Of a DNA stretch of 64,000 nt, positions 21,357 to 33,939 are shown piece after piece (position 1 is the first letter of the stretch; every line of letters begins with the position of its first letter). The notes under the pieces are model-generated. The model ran no database searches. It had not been told where the DNA came from and saw only the letters and a list, made by a program, of their open reading frames with translations. The stretch lies in NCBI RefSeq assembly GCF_037975245.1, contig NC_092577.1, positions 15,700,013 to 15,764,012 of the forward strand. Reading direction: 5' to 3'. Source of the DNA: Apostichopus japonicus. Its lineage: Eukaryota; Echinodermata; Holothuroidea; Aspidochirotida; Stichopodidae. The position numbers were made by a program, and so were the translations under genes.

Positions 21357-24300
21357 ATGGCCTTGTTACGTATTAGTACTTTAAATGTTCGTGGAATTAG
21401 GCAGCATAAAAAACGCCGAAAGATTTTCACGTTCCTCCGTACTTTTTATGTTTATGTAATGTTTATTTTTTACAACAAACTCATAGTAGAGCAAGCGATG
21501 AATCTTATTCGCGCAATGAATGGGGGAGGTGATATAATTTTTAGTCACGGGACTTCATCAAGTAGAGGGGTTTGTCTTCTGTTGCACCCTCGGTTTGAGG
21601 TGACCATTCTACACATTTCTAAATAAAAGTATTTTTGGCGAATTCAAAATATTCGACAGTATTCTCACTTTGGTTTGTATGTATGGTCCCAACTTCGATT
21701 CTGATTTTTTCAGTCATATTTGTGCTAAACCATTATTTTTCTTGTCATTGTATAATTATTGGTGGGGATTTTAAGTTTGTGTTTAATCTGGCTATCGATA
21801 AATCAGGAGGGAATCCTAACACCAATTTTAATGCTCGTGATAAGTGTTTATATGGAATGGTTAATTTAATTGATGTTTGGAGAGAGAGAAATCCCCACAA
21901 CAAAGAATTTACTTGGAGATCGAAGTTCATATGATATTTGTTGTAGTCTGGATTTTTTTTAAATCTCTCGTAGTTTGCTAAATTGTAACCTCCTTGCATA
22001 TCACTCCATTATTGATTTAGAAATTAGCATTAATTATGTTCAAAGAGGTCCGGGATACTGGAAATTGTATTGTTCATTGCTTGCTGATCATTACTACATT
22101 CAGTTAATCGAGATCACGATTGCTTCTGCTGTAAATTCCATTCCCCATAGCAACCCACCAATAAAATGGGAGTACATTTAAGTATAAAATCCGTGTTGCT
22201 TCTATTAACTAATGTAAGAAAAAACAAAGGAAAGAAAGCATAATGAGGTTCATCTCCCTAGACACATCGCAGAGTTACAGAAACAGTTTCATATGACTCA
22301 GTCTACGGAGGTACTTTTGCAATTTTAATATTGCAAGGATTATAAATTAAAGGGCATTATAATACGTTCTACAGCTGAATGGGTTGAACAAGGAGAAAGG
22401 AATACAAAATAGTTTTGGCATCTCGAAAGCAGTAATAGGAAAACAAAGGGTATTAGTCATTTCAAAGATGATAATGGTTTTATTTGATCCCTCAGAATTT
22501 GGAAATTCTTAATGAATTGAGCTCTTCATACGACAATTTGTATAAGGGAGAAGAGACTAATAATTCTACTTTTTCGATCATGCTGTAGTCTATAAGCTTT
22601 TAGATAATGAAAAGGCAGGTTCGTGTGACGGTTTTTTATCCGAGAGTGAATGTAAAGTTGCCATTTTTTCTATGGTTAACGGTAAGAGTCCTGGCAGTGA
22701 TGTCCCTGTAGACAAGCAATTTTGGTCAAGTATTGGTTCTATCGTAACTTCCTCTTTGAACTATGCTTATTCTCAGGGTTCCCTCTCCGACGAGCAAACT
22801 CGTAGTGTCCTCTGCCTTATTCTTGTTAAGTATTTCCGGCCAATTTAACTTTTAAATGCTGATTATAAAAAAAATTCAAAAGCATTAGCAGCGAGGGTAA
22901 GGGTTCTTTGTGCTATTATTGGCCCTAATCAAACTGCTTTTATGAAAGGTCGCTTTATTTGCGAGAATATTCGCTGTATTTTTCATACTATTGATTTCTG
23001 CGGAGAACAATCTATCCCGGGTTTTTTACTGTTTATTGATTTGGAGAAAGCCTTTCATAACTTGAATTGGAATTTGATATTTCAGTGTTGAAATTTTTTC
23101 AAATTGAATGACAATTTTTTCCATAGGGTCCGTACTATAATTTGCAACCCTACGGCATCAGTCACTTACAACGGTTATTGATCTAAGTCATTTTGTATTT
23201 ATAGAGGAGTGAGACAGGGATGCCCTTTAAGTCCTTATATCTTTATTATCTGGGCTGAAATTTTAGCTATTAATATCAATTCCAATCCACTTATCGGTGG
23301 TATTTCAATTCTTAATGAAAGATTATGCAGTATGCAGATGATACTTCAATTTTTCTTGATGGTTCCCACACTTCTCTGAATGAAATTTTTCATATTTTTA
23401 GGGATTTTGAATTGGCATCTGGCCTTAAAGTAAACTGTGATAAGTCCAATATTTATCCACTTGGCCCAATGGCCCAATCACTGTATTGGGTATTGTGGTT
23501 AGTAATGACAGACAGTCTGCTTCGGCTGAATTTTCTCGCAAAGGTTGCTCGCCTCAAAAATATTCTTAATATGTGGTCATTCGAGACCTCACCCCCTATT
23601 GGTCAAATTGGCCTAGTTAAAGTAATTTGTAATCTCTCAGTTTGTTTATCTTTTTCCGAATCTTCCGAACCCGCCTGAATATTTCATTCAGTTGATTGAG
23701 TCGAGTAATTATAAGTTTATTTGCTCGGGAAAACCTGATAAAATTATGCGTACTACTTTAAGAAATCCTATTTCCATTGGTGGGTTAAAAGCAGTTCATC
23801 TTAACAGCTTCATTGATGGTTTCAAATGTATTTGGGTGAGGCGATGGGTGGTCATGACAAAAGTGTTGCATTATGGAAATGATACTTGCACTTTATGTAA
23901 GGAATTTTGCCAAACATTGTTTATTTGTTTGTAATTATTGGTATTAAGAGTACTAATACGTTTTTAAATGATGTTATCCATGGCTGGTCCCGTTTTGCAT
24001 TACAGAACCCAACTTGTAATTTCAAGGATCAAAACATTTGGAATAATCATTATATTAAAGTTGATCATAAAGTTGTTTTTTATCAATCCTGGCAGGACAA
24101 GGGGATAACATATTTAAAAGATTTAATAGATGACAACTATTGTGTCCTATGACACTAGTCGTTGACCAAAAAGTATAACTTGAATTGTCCTCTTACAACG
24201 TATTACGGTATTATCCACGGAATTCCCAGTCATTGGAAAGAGTTATTTACCCAGGGTGATAACAATGGGGTGTCTTTACTGGATTCTATTCATAACATTC

Positions 24301-24803
24301 CTTTCACGTTATATATATATAATCAGCTTATCCAAAGATTCGTAACACCACCGAAGTCAAGCTCTAAATAGAATTCACTTCAATATAGGTGAGCTTCAGT
24401 GGAGAGATATTTTTCAGATTCCTTTCCAGTCCTCTTTTTTTTAATGAATAAGGAGGATAGTCGACGATGTACGTTCTGTGGGGTGAAAGAGATGAAACGT
24501 TAGTTCATTTATTTTAAACATTTATGTTTAAATGTTCAGCCAAAAATATTAAATAGTCAATTTGTTTTCTCTAAGCAAGATATATGTTTTGGTTATCTTC
24601 TTCAAGTAAAACACCCTATGAATTTCCTTATCTTTCATATGAAGTATTATATTTATCAGGAAAAAATGAACAGTGGTATTCCAAATACAAATGCATTCTT
24701 CAATAAGTTTATCTTCTTAAGTGTGAAACTGATTCAGTTATACCTTCATTATCTGCTGCGTGGGAATATTTATTATATATTTCGAAATTGGTAATACTCT
24801 AAT
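21357..24803 (+). pseudogene. Tx1/L1-like LINE, ORF2 (endonuclease plus reverse transcriptase)
   Basis: Starts with MALLRISTLNVRGIRQHKKR, the beginning of an APE-type endonuclease. GGDIIFSHGTSSSRG, IIIGGDFKFVFN (in place of GDFN) and WRERNPHNKEFTWRS follow. The linker STAEWVEQGERNTK is near 22380. The RT domain shows NGKSPGSD, FIDLEKAFHNLNW (in place of KAFD), RGVRQGCPLSPYIF and QYADDTSIFLDGS (23325 on). The C-terminal part includes a CTFCGVKE zinc-knuckle-like motif near 24465. At least ten stops or frameshifts, so inactive. Same family as 42590-44340 on the other strand. Confidence 0.85.
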
Positions 24804-24949
24804 ATACTTGGTTAATCGATCACTTTAGTTTTCACAATTATGGTCGCTATTTAAGAGATAGCTATTGTTTATTTACGAAAATGGAAAAAGAAAAAATTGT
24901 ACATTGAATTCAATTGTTTTTCCAGAGACATGAACCATGATTACACCTG

Positions 24950-27085
24950 TAGAGGGTGCTACCAAGCTTCATTCTCCGGAACATTGGACTTTCCTTAAGA
25001 ACACTGAGCAACAATTCCTCCAACTTGAAAGCTTTCACAGCTAAACGTGAGGGTATACTGCTGAGGGAAGCCCTGTACTTCATGGTTTGCCCAACAAGGG
25101 GTGGGGGGGGGGTGGACGATCGCACGCCTGTCGCCGTGGGAACTGATGGTTTCTGTCTGTTCAACGCAATTTCAGTTGCCATTGAAGGACACGAGTCCTT
25201 ATCGAAGGAGTTACGACTACGGACCTTCATTGAACTGATCACATATGCAGACAATATACTGACATGCATCACAATTCAGGTCTGGATTTGGTCAGCCCAA
25301 CATGCGAGAGTGCATGCTCGAGTTGTGCCACAGATGGCGCATATTCATCAGCATCGGGGCACCACCCATTTATCTACCCATGAACGGCACGACGGACCTG
25401 TGCGTTAAAATCCTAAATTTGACATTTCCACCCCGAGTTCTGCGTAAGAGGGCACCTACCTTCTTGATGTGTACATGTACAGGACATTCTTGAGGTAGTA
25501 CATGGATGCCAAACAACTTTGTCCCCCTCATCAGAAATGTCAACAACAAAAAGACATTTGCACAAGTATTGGCGTCATCAACCCCTTCTCGTCGGAAGCC
25601 TGCCAACTATTCACCCGCGGAGACTCACAATCCTCACTAAGCAAGGACCAAGTTGAGATCCATGACTAGACTTAATCTACCACGCCCCTGTCTCAAGTTC
25701 ATAGCATCTCACTACAACCACTGCAAAGAGAGGACCAAAGTGACCTTGAAAACTATGACTTAAGCACTTCTGTGTCCCCGCCTTGTGGTCCTTCTACCCA
25801 CAAAGTCTCAACACCGCCACCCTCAGGTATGGACCCATGCGAACTTGAGGTCTATGACTTAACTTTTTCAGTCACACCCCCGGCTCAAGATCGATGTTTC
25901 ATCACCATCACCTCCAGAACCCCCATGATGTTTTGCCACAAGTTCAGCGACCATCTGAGGATGAGTTCGAGGACTCCATGTCGGCTCCTTTTGGAAAGAA
26001 ACGGAAGAGAACTCATAAAGAGATTGAAGACGGCGTACAACCTCCACTTCAGATTCGGAGGGCTCTGATTGTTTTTTGGCTGATTACAGTACACCGCAGT
26101 TCACCGCAAACTCCCCCAGGTAACAAGGATAACAAGTATTTTCTTATTAATAACTGTGTTAATGTGGTAAATCGAAAACATGGTAAAAGGAGTGATTTTA
26201 CATACGACTGTGGAGTCTGGGACTATAAATTGACATCAACAAACAGAACAGATTTCTTAAATGTAAATAATAGTTTTGTTTGTACAAAGAAAAAGCAGGG
26301 AAAGTATTGTAAAGTTGTTAGTGGGCAAAATATTGAAGTATCCCCTCATCCATTGGACAACGATGTAATAATCATTCAATCATTACCTACCCTGAAACGA
26401 GATCATTCATTCAAGAAGCGTATATGTTGGTTTGAACAACTTCCCCACGACGACTGTGCAAAATTGAACATTGCAGTTGTCGAGTATCTCGGTAAATTTC
26501 CAAAGAAAGGGAGTGCTCACGGTATTCGGAAAAAGGAGACTCTGAATACGTACGATCAACTAAAACGTGAAGAGATGAGTTACGAAATACAGTGAAGGAA
26601 GAACAAGCCAGAAAAGTTTACACAAACATTGCACCCAGGAATGTAAAACAGGTTCAAAATATGAAGTACCGTGTAATTTCTTCAGATAGACCAGGTGGAC
26701 ATAGGAGAAACACGGCCGAAGATGTGCAAAGTGTAATGAACATGATACATGAAAATCCTATCATTCAAGAAATCATTCAAAGCAAATCCAATCCACCTTC
26801 AATTATTTTGTATACTGAAGAGGAACAAATTTCAAACATGTGTTCAGATAATTCTTGAAGAAGTATACTGGGAATTTACCGCACATTTAATTAAGGTTGT
26901 TGTTGTGTTATCTCGTCCGGAAAACCTCTCATATTATGTTTTTTTCACATGTACAGGGTATGCTGAATTTACGAGTTAGTGAAATTCATCTTGGCTTTAG
27001 TAACCTTATAATTGCTTCTGATAAGGGAAAGGCTTTGGTAAAGGCTGCCCGAGTGTTTTACTCGTGCAATATTTGTCTTGTGTAG
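24950..27085 (+). pseudogene. OTU-domain plus MULE-type transposase remnant
   Basis: TDGFCLFNAISVAIEG with SLSKELRLRTFIELI (about 25140-25250) matches an OTU cysteine-protease start, including the D-G-x-C nucleophile motif. FIYPMNGTTDLCVKILNLTF (about 25360-25430) continues it. A 233-codon frame (25894-26595) holds GVWDYKLTSTNRT, GKYCKVV, CWFEQLPHDDC and VVEYLGKFPKKG. The next frame has NIAPRNVKQVQNMKYRV and SIILYTEEEQISNM. LGIYRTFN (about 26870-26895), after a stop, occupies the place of DRTFNLG. IASDKGKALVKAA (about 27013-27050) occupies that of the second catalytic Asp. I recognise the order from multicopy animal OTU-transposase proteins. The rest of the DDE domain is missing. Confidence 0.6.
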
Positions 27086-27139
27086 CAGAAAATGTGTATT
27101 ACAAGAAATTGTGGGCAGATTTTGAATTCAAAAGGTGCT

Positions 27140-27366
27140 TTTTACGTGACCCGCCGTGCGGGATCGAAAACGTCATGGCCAAACGGCACCACCGAACCAT
27201 CCCACGCTGACAAACGAAACTCAAGTCAAGCGAGACCTGCAGAGACAAACCCCCAACCACCCACTTAAAACATTCCAAATACCACAAAAGGACGACCAGA
27301 ACGCAACGAAACGAAAGACCCCTCCCCAATACACCACCGTCCAAAAAAGGCAGCCCCATACGAGCG
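27140..27366 (-). mobile_element. 3' tail of the second Tx1-like LINE family (copy 1)
   Basis: The reverse complement of this segment matches 30440-30645 and 50130-50345: a core of ctgccttttttggacg, ggggtgtttcgtttcg and ggtcgtccttttgtgg, ending in a cgatcccgc hairpin region. In the 48.9-50.3 kb copy this tail directly follows the coding end, so it is the 3' untranslated region. Only the tail is present here. Confidence 0.7.
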
Positions 27367-27639
27367 TTCCGTATTGCTAACTCTCATCCACGTAGGACTA
27401 GAGGTGCGTCAGAAACTTGTCGCAACTGTTTTAGGTCGGTTTGGGGCTGTGAAGGCTGGGGGCTCTGTCCGACAGAGACTCCGGAGACTCGGTGATCATC
27501 GAGCCGAAAGTGCCACTGGGACGAGCTGATACGAGGAGACGGGTGAACCCTCTCTAAAAAAGTCGGCTTCAAGTGATATGTCGTCTAGGGCGCGCTTGAA
27601 GCTTACAGAATCGTCCTCGGCGTAGTTTTGCCTCATTGC

Positions 27640-27864
27640 CCTCTCATGGCCCATACACCTTGACTTTCAACGTGAATGGCATGTGGGATCATTGCTTTGA
27701 ATTATATTGAAGTATCCACAGGATAATATCTCCCTTTGTACTGTGTATGCTCCCAATCGGTCTTCTGTTAGACGAGATTTTTTTGACAGGCTGCCTTCCT
27801 TTGTTCCTGGTAGTGCACCATGTGTCATGGTCGGAGACTTTAACTGTGTCGCAGACTCGGGTCT
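27640..27864 (+). pseudogene. Second Tx1-like LINE family, endonuclease start
   Basis: TLTFNVNGM opens an APE-type endonuclease, then after a deletion NISLCTVYAPNRSSVRRDFF and PCVMVGDFNCVADSG. VGDFN is a catalytic motif of the domain. The frame is cut at 27864 by an RTE-like insertion and resumes at 29320 (LHRLGASVPAGPD). The DNA from 27370 to 27640 is probably 5' sequence of the same element but shows no clear protein motif. Confidence 0.75.
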
Positions 27865-29319
27865 CATTGGAAGCACCAACTATCCAAGAAATAAAAACTG
27901 CACTGAAGGCCCTTAAAGACGGAAAATCCCCTGGAGCAGACCAAATTTCAGCAGAAATGCTCAAAGCAGACATTGAGCAAACCAGCCTAGAATTAAAGCG
28001 GATTTCTTACCTCATTTGGGAGAAAGAGACGGTTCCTACACAATGGACAATGGACAAAAGGACGCATATGCCAAATTCCGAAAAAAAGGTAACCTTCAAG
28101 AGTGTAACAACTGGCGAGGAGTTACTTTACTGCCTATGGCCAGCAAAGTGCTCAGCAAGATCCTTATCACCAGGATACAGACAGGTGTGGATTCATCACT
28201 TAGGAAGGAACAAGCCGGCTTTAGGACTGGAAGAGGAACTGTCAACCAGATATTCTGGAGCAAGTTAACGAATGGAATGCTACACTGTACATCCACTTCG
28301 TCGACTTTGAAAAAGCCTTGGATTCCATACATCGAGACAGCCTTTGGAACATAATGCACCAGTATGTAATCCCCCAGAAACTGATCCAGATGGTCAAGAC
28401 CCTTTATGAGGACTTCCAGTGCTCTGTCATCGATGAAAATGAAACAACAGACTGGTTCCCAGTGATGACGGGAGTGAAACGGGGCTGCTGCATGTCAGGT
28501 TTCCTCTTCCTACTGGTGATTGACTAGGTCATGAGGAAAACTGTACAGGGTGACAGGACTGGAATCCGATGGAACTTCATAACCATGCTGGAGGACCTCG
28601 ACTTCGCAGATGATCTCGCCCTTCTATCCTCAGCAATGAATCACCTTCAGCACAAGACAACCAAACTGGAAGACAATGCAGCCAAAGTTGGACTTAAACT
28701 GAATAGCAAGAAATGCAGTCATGAAAGCCAACAGCAAGACTGGTGACAAATTGAAGGTCACAGTGAACGAAGTGGAAGAGGTAGAGAGCTTTACCTATCT
28801 TCGTGCAAGTGTTTCAAAGGACGGTGGAGGCACAGCAGATGTAAAGAAGAGAATAGCCTTGGCCAGCGCACAGATGAAGCGACTATGAAACATCTGGCAA
28901 GCCAGCGACATCAGCAGTAAAACAAAAGCCTCCCTTTTCATGAGCCTTGTCTTGTCAGTCCTACTTTATGGATGCGAGACTTGGAAACTGACAAAAGGAG
29001 AGGAAAAGAAACTTGACATCTTCCAGACCAAATGTCTAAGGAGGATTTACAAGATCAGATGGCAACAGCACGTCTCAAATAAGACAGTTCTAGAGATGGC
29101 AGGGGCAGAGAAGATCAGCGAGGAGGTGAGAAGATGGGAATGGATCGGCCATGTGCTGAGAAAAGACCAAAACGACGACTGTGCTGTGGCCCTCGGATGG
29201 ACACCTGAAGGAAGAAAAGAGGCCGCCCGAAAACCACGTGGCGAAGAATGGTGGAGGCGGAGCGGAACTGCGCAGGATGAAGTACATGGAAATCTGCACG
29301 CCACGTAGCTGTTAAGGTA
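27865..29319 (+). mobile_element. RTE-like LINE, 5'-truncated, inserted into another LINE
   Basis: A 1,455-bp insert flanked by 12-bp direct repeats agactcgggtct (27853-27864, 29320-29331). It encodes the RT domain only: IKTALKALKDGKSPGADQIS, WRGVTLLPMASKVLSKIL, QAGFRTGRGTVNQIF, LEDLDFADDLALLSS (catalytic FADD) and, at the end, LYGCETWKLTKGEEKKLD, WEWIGHVLRKDQNDD, ALGWTPEGRK. This C-terminus is typical of RTE-type elements. It has several frameshifts and stops (for example tag near 28525), so it is inactive. Because it interrupts the host LINE's GDFN region, it is younger than that LINE. Confidence 0.8.
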
Positions 29320-30645
29320 AGACTCGGGTCTTCACAGACTCGGGGCTTCTGTGCCTGCCGGTCCTGACACTGGGATCACAGAACTGGATAGATTCACTTC
29401 GGCACACCTTTTGGCCGATGTCTGGAGGGCATATGCACCCGTGTAGTACGGTGTATACGTGGGTGAGGCCCAACAGAGAAGATGCCTCCAGGATAGATCG
29501 AGTATATGCGCTCGTAAGTTTTAAATGTTCGGGTTGCGTGACGCTGAGCTGTCCGCTCTCTGACCATGACACCACTGTTGTAGCACGTTTTGTTTTGCCT
29601 TCCATTTTCCCGATCGGGCGGGGCCTATGGAAGCTTAACTGTCGGATTCTTGGCGAGGCAGAGTTCCGCCAAGGTTTCGAAACCAGGTACAAAGGATGGC
29701 ATACATTGAAGCCAGCCTTTGCCTCTGAATCCCAATGGTGGGATGATGTCAAGTAGCGCATCAAACGCCACGCAATTCAATATTGCGTGACCCGCGCACC
29801 TCGGCGGAGAGAAAAATTCTCGAAGCTGTGCATGGAGGTCAAGTTTGCGATCCCTCGGCTGTCATCGCTTTGCAGACTTTCTACATAAAAAGTACCACGG
29901 TGCCCGCGTCAGGGCCCGTGTCGAAGCGGTGGAAGCTGAGGAGCGCCCTTCACTGAGGTTTTACCAGTCCGTTAGCTCATCGGCGGGTGACAGACATGTC
30001 CTATCTGTGCACGCTACTGATGGGACCCTCACGGAATTGTCCGCGTATATAAAGATTCTTATTTCCAGTTTGTTTACGCGTGGCAGTGTCGACTTGTCGG
30101 CACGGGCCGATTTATTGAGGGGAACCTCAAAAACTGTTCTCCACGAGGTCAATGATATTTAAGGGGGCGCAATAACCACTGTTGAGCTTTGAGGGGCGCT
30201 TTCGAAGATGAAGAATGGCAATTCCCCGGGTTCGGACGGGCTTCCGAGGGAGTTCTACCTCCAATAATTGGACCAGACATCAGAGCCGTCTTCGAGGACG
30301 CCGTGCCAAAGTGAAATGCGTTCAATATGCAGATGACGTCACGTGTGTTGTTTCGAGTCTGGGCTCCTTTCGTGCCCTCTCGCAGGATTAATTTATCTTT
30401 GAGAGAGCTACCGGTGCAAAGTTGAATCCGGAAAATCTGTTTAACCTGGACTTCCTTTTTTTGGACGCTGGTGTGCTGGGGAGGGGTGTTTCGTTTCGCT
30501 ACGTAGTGGTCGTCCTTTTGTGTGTTTTTTTGTACATGTTTCAGTGGGTTATTGGGGGCTTGTCTCTGCAGGTCGGTGGGCGTATTTTACTTTGTGGATC
30601 GCTTGACTTGAGGTTTCTTTGTTAGAATGGGATGTTTAGGTAGGG
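29320..30645 (+). pseudogene. Second Tx1-like LINE family, rest of the copy (endonuclease end, RT pieces, 3' tail)
   Basis: Continues the endonuclease with LADVWRAYAPVYGVYTWVRP, SRIDRVYALVSF, CPLSDHDTTVVARF and GRGLWKLNCRIL. The linker RVEAVEAEERPSLRFYQSVS follows (about 29910-29980). RT begins with ALSKMKNGNSPGSDGLPREF (about 30195-30260). A deletion brings CVQYADDVTCVV (about 30312) next, and a second deletion joins the 3' tail at about 30440-30645. Stops occur throughout. Together with 27640-27864 it is one plus-strand copy. Confidence 0.8.
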
Positions 30646-30790
30646 CGGTTTTTTTTTTAAGGAAAAGTCGCGTTTTTTTTAAGGAAAAGTCGCCCAGTAA
30701 AGAACCTGGGCCCGAAACCAAACTACCAAACAACTGATCCGCTCTCAGCCGCAGTCCCCTTGCATCGGGACTTTGACTGTGTAATCATCG
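30646..30790. other. Spacer between two inverted LINE tails
   Basis: About 145 bp with two copies of ttttaaggaaaagtcgc. The plus-strand tail (30440-30645) and the minus-strand tail (30795-31020) face each other across it. Confidence 0.5.
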
Positions 30791-31560
30791 TCGGGTGTGC
30801 ATCACCATTCCCCTAGAAAGGGAACAGATACTACACAAACGAAACTCAGGTCAAGCGAGCCAAAAAAGTACATGCGCCCACCGACCTGCAGAAACAAAAC
30901 GTCCAACCACCCACTCAAACAATAAAAAAACCACAAAAGGACGACCAGCACGCAGCGAAACGCAACACCCCTCCCAGCACACCACCGTCCAAAAAAAGGC
31001 AGCCCCAGATAAACGGCGAAAATCGCCTTAAATTTGAAGGCGAATGTCACAACATCACGTCTATTTCTCCAAACAAGTTTTTGACACAACATAACAAACA
31101 CAAATAATGCGCTGCAACACAGCAACAGAACAAACTGGAGGATCTACCCCATATAAAACAAAACCCTGTCCTACCGACCAGGAACGGTCTCCCGTTAAAC
31201 TGTCGGTCCAGGTCTGAAACCACTCCCACAAGCTTGAACAATGCCAAAAAACATGGGCAGTACTCTCTTAGCTGTCACAGCCGGTCCTCGGGCACAGTCC
31301 ATCACCAAATCGCCAGTGATATCTTTTCAGATTGGTCACCAAGGCACCGTGTGCAATTCTCCATGCAAGATCACGGAGCCTGCAACCGTTGAGCCTTGAA
31401 TGCACCGAACGCCATACTTCGGCAGGATGACGTCTCTGTACAAAAATTGCATTCAAGGCCCTATCCCGCAAGGAACTGTGAACGAGGGCCGGCCGTGACA
31501 GGTCAACGGGGGGCAACTCAATAAGAGCGGGGCTATGTCAATGTTCCCAGGGTTCGATGT
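30791..31560 (-). pseudogene. Second Tx1-like LINE family, C-terminal end and 3' tail (copy on minus strand)
   Basis: The minus strand 31516 to 31268 encodes RPALVHSSLRDRALNAIFVQ, RLRDLAWRIAHGALVTNLKR and YHWRFGDGLCPRTGCDS, closely matching 49640-49850 on the plus strand. The Cys pair plus a following AHVFWHC resembles the zinc-binding end of LINE ORF2 proteins. The tail (31020-30795) follows. The 5' side is cut near 31560. Confidence 0.75.
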
Positions 31561-32640
31561 TCCCAGGGATTGATGTCCCTTTTCTTCAAAAATCACCCGA
31601 AGGGACGTTGTTCAGTAAGAGCCGCACAGAAGTGTTGACAGCCACTCAGTGGCCTCACAATTGGTGCTTTCAGGGGAGGGGTCTAGTAACTCGCCGTGCG
31701 GCCCCAGAGGCTGAACAACCGGGTGCTCGGACCAGGCGCATACCGAGAGATTTGTCTGGGGGCTCGTAGACGCAAAATGCTGCTTGTAGAAAGACAGCAG
31801 TAAAATGTCCACCGAACACTCATAATTTTTGTTTTTTCACTTGGTCATGTTGGTTTGCCCCTCCCTGTAGTTATCCTACTGGCCCGGACTGCATGTTTCT
31901 TCGCAAATCCCATCCCAGCAACACACAATGTTTTTGAAAATCCACACTGTACCCTAAAAGTTTATGAAAACGAAAATTCGGGAATGGATCGACCGAATTC
32001 GGGCAAAGAATAGGTGAAATTTGTACAGAGATACAGCAAAATTGAAAAGTTTGCCCGAATTGTCGACTAAGTGCCCGAATTTCAAATGAGCAAAAGTTTC
32101 CCGCTACTCGCTCAAAAGTGATTTACGGTTTGCTTTATACACATGAACTGCTGTAAAATTCTAGTAGCTTTCGGAGAAAAACTTTCTGCTTCCTTGAACT
32201 GAAAGTGTCCTGTACGCCTATGTTTATCTCCGCCCGAATTTACCAAGTCTTTGCCCGAATGTTCGTCGTTTTCCGTCCGAATTCTCGATCTCAACATTTT
32301 TTTGGAGGCAGCCCCCCCCCCCCGCCTCGTACGCATGTGACGGAGATTACAGGGACTAAAATACTTATGGGCAAAATCACCATTGTCAACGTAGGCCTAC
32401 ACAGTGGTTGGCAAGGAATTCATATAGGCCTCTGATGCTTGGTTACATCATACCGCTCAATTCAACTTGAGTAGCCTATATATACCGTACTCTTCCCGCC
32501 ACTTGCCGTCATTTTCCATCTCTTTTCATTCTCTCATTTCTTTGTCTTTTTGTTACGCCACCGACACTACTATCAGCTCCTTTTTCATTTCCCAAAAAAA
32601 GAAAACCCCTTTTTCATTTCCAAATCAGAAAAAAAATCTC
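31561..32640. other. No gene; non-coding repeats
   Basis: The word gcccgaatt recurs at least five times between about 32055 and 32270. The stretch 32225-32337 ends in a 12-C run and gcctcgtacgca. This resembles the right end of the MITE at 59171-59607, so it is probably a related fragment. No coding features. Confidence 0.5.
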
Positions 32641-32645
32641 ATTTG

Positions 32646-32875
32646 GAGCACCAAATTGCATCTAAGGCCAGGTGGAAAATACAAAATTAAGTTGACAAAA
32701 TGGAGTGGGTGTTGAAGTGTGCTATATTGCACCAAATTGCATCTGAGGCCACCTGGAAATGCCAACAAAAAATCAAAAGGGGGAGGGGGACACCCCGTCC
32801 CCTTAGACCCCTCCCCCAGGCCGGCCATCAGTCTTCAGCCCCCCCCCACTCAAAAGTTCCTTCCTACGCCACTCA
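32646..32875. repeat. Duplicated caccaaattgcatct unit with C-rich tail
   Basis: gcaccaaattgcatct followed by aaggcca or gaggcca and tggaaa occurs at about 32647 and 32728. A gggggagggggacacccc / cttagacccctccccc stretch and a 9-C run follow. It looks like a short non-coding dispersed repeat; its ends were not defined. Confidence 0.5.
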
Positions 32876-32879
32876 GCAG

Positions 32880-33939
32880 ATTTATGTGGATATCTTTGGG
32901 GTTGGAAAGAGAGACATGAAATGAAGGCTGATTGGAGCTTTAAGAACCATAAAGCTAAAAGGTATAGTGATTCCCAGTGAAACATATTAGACAAATTTGG
33001 AAGCTTGATTACGATGATTTTCAATATTTAACCCATGTAGACCTGACCTGTAGACAATAAGGCATTCTCGTACACACCCGTAGGATTTTCTTATTAACTA
33101 TCATGTGTACAAAACACACCACAAAATCACCACTGCGCGCCAATTTTTTCATGCATTCTATGGAGAAAAAAAATCGGCACTCAGTAGAAAATTCGGGTAC
33201 TTTTTCCACTTTTACTTTGTCTCTGCTCGAATTAACAACTATTCTTCTCAAATTTCTTCAGGGAAGCAGTCTGCCCCCCCCCCCCCCCCTATGCCAGCCT
33301 CGTATGGCTGCGCGCAGAATGAAGAGAGAAGCGTAGGGATATGCCCAGCAATATCTTGACATTTGTGATATGGATCCAATTCTTGGGGGGAAAAAATCGT
33401 TCGCAAATAGAGAAATTCCCCCTCCCCCTCCCCCTCCCCCTCCCCCCCAAAACATTTTTGGCCGAATCGCTGCCTCAGTGAAACGGAACATTTATTACTC
33501 TCCTGAACTTCAGGACTTTTACTGCATTTCGTCGAATGCTAAAATGCCCATTTTTTTACATTCCAAATTTACTAAACTGACATTCGAGTAATCATGATTT
33601 GACTGCACTGTTGCATTCCAACTGTCCAGCAACACTAAAAGCTCAACTTTCCGTCATATCGATGATGTATCCATTGTCTCGTGTAAGTTCCTGTAACTTT
33701 TAGACCTTTGACATGGGAAATCCTGATTGCGCAATGCACCGCTCGGACACCTACTGTATTAATTGACTTGTACGCCCTATGTTGTTATAGCGGTCGATTA
33801 GGTCCCTATGTTTTGCGTTACTGTTCGATTCGCAATACAAGGGAGTATAGCCAAGACTGAAGAGTTCCCGAGCTCTGTTTGTATAATCTGCACTTTGTCA
33901 TTTCCAATTATTCTTGTTTAAGTTCTGTATGTCCTTCAC
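32880..33939. other. No gene; includes poly-C and a (CCCCCT)n microsatellite
   Basis: A run of 16 C lies at 33274-33289, and a CCCCCT hexamer repeat of about five units at 33416-33446. The Gly- or Pro-rich open frames across these are artefacts of the runs. Nothing recognisable just upstream of the FLYWCH/MULE start. Confidence 0.6.

Noticed and set aside
33258-33591. Open frames containing long Gly or Pro runs
   Set aside because: They are translations of the 16-C run and the CCCCCT microsatellite.
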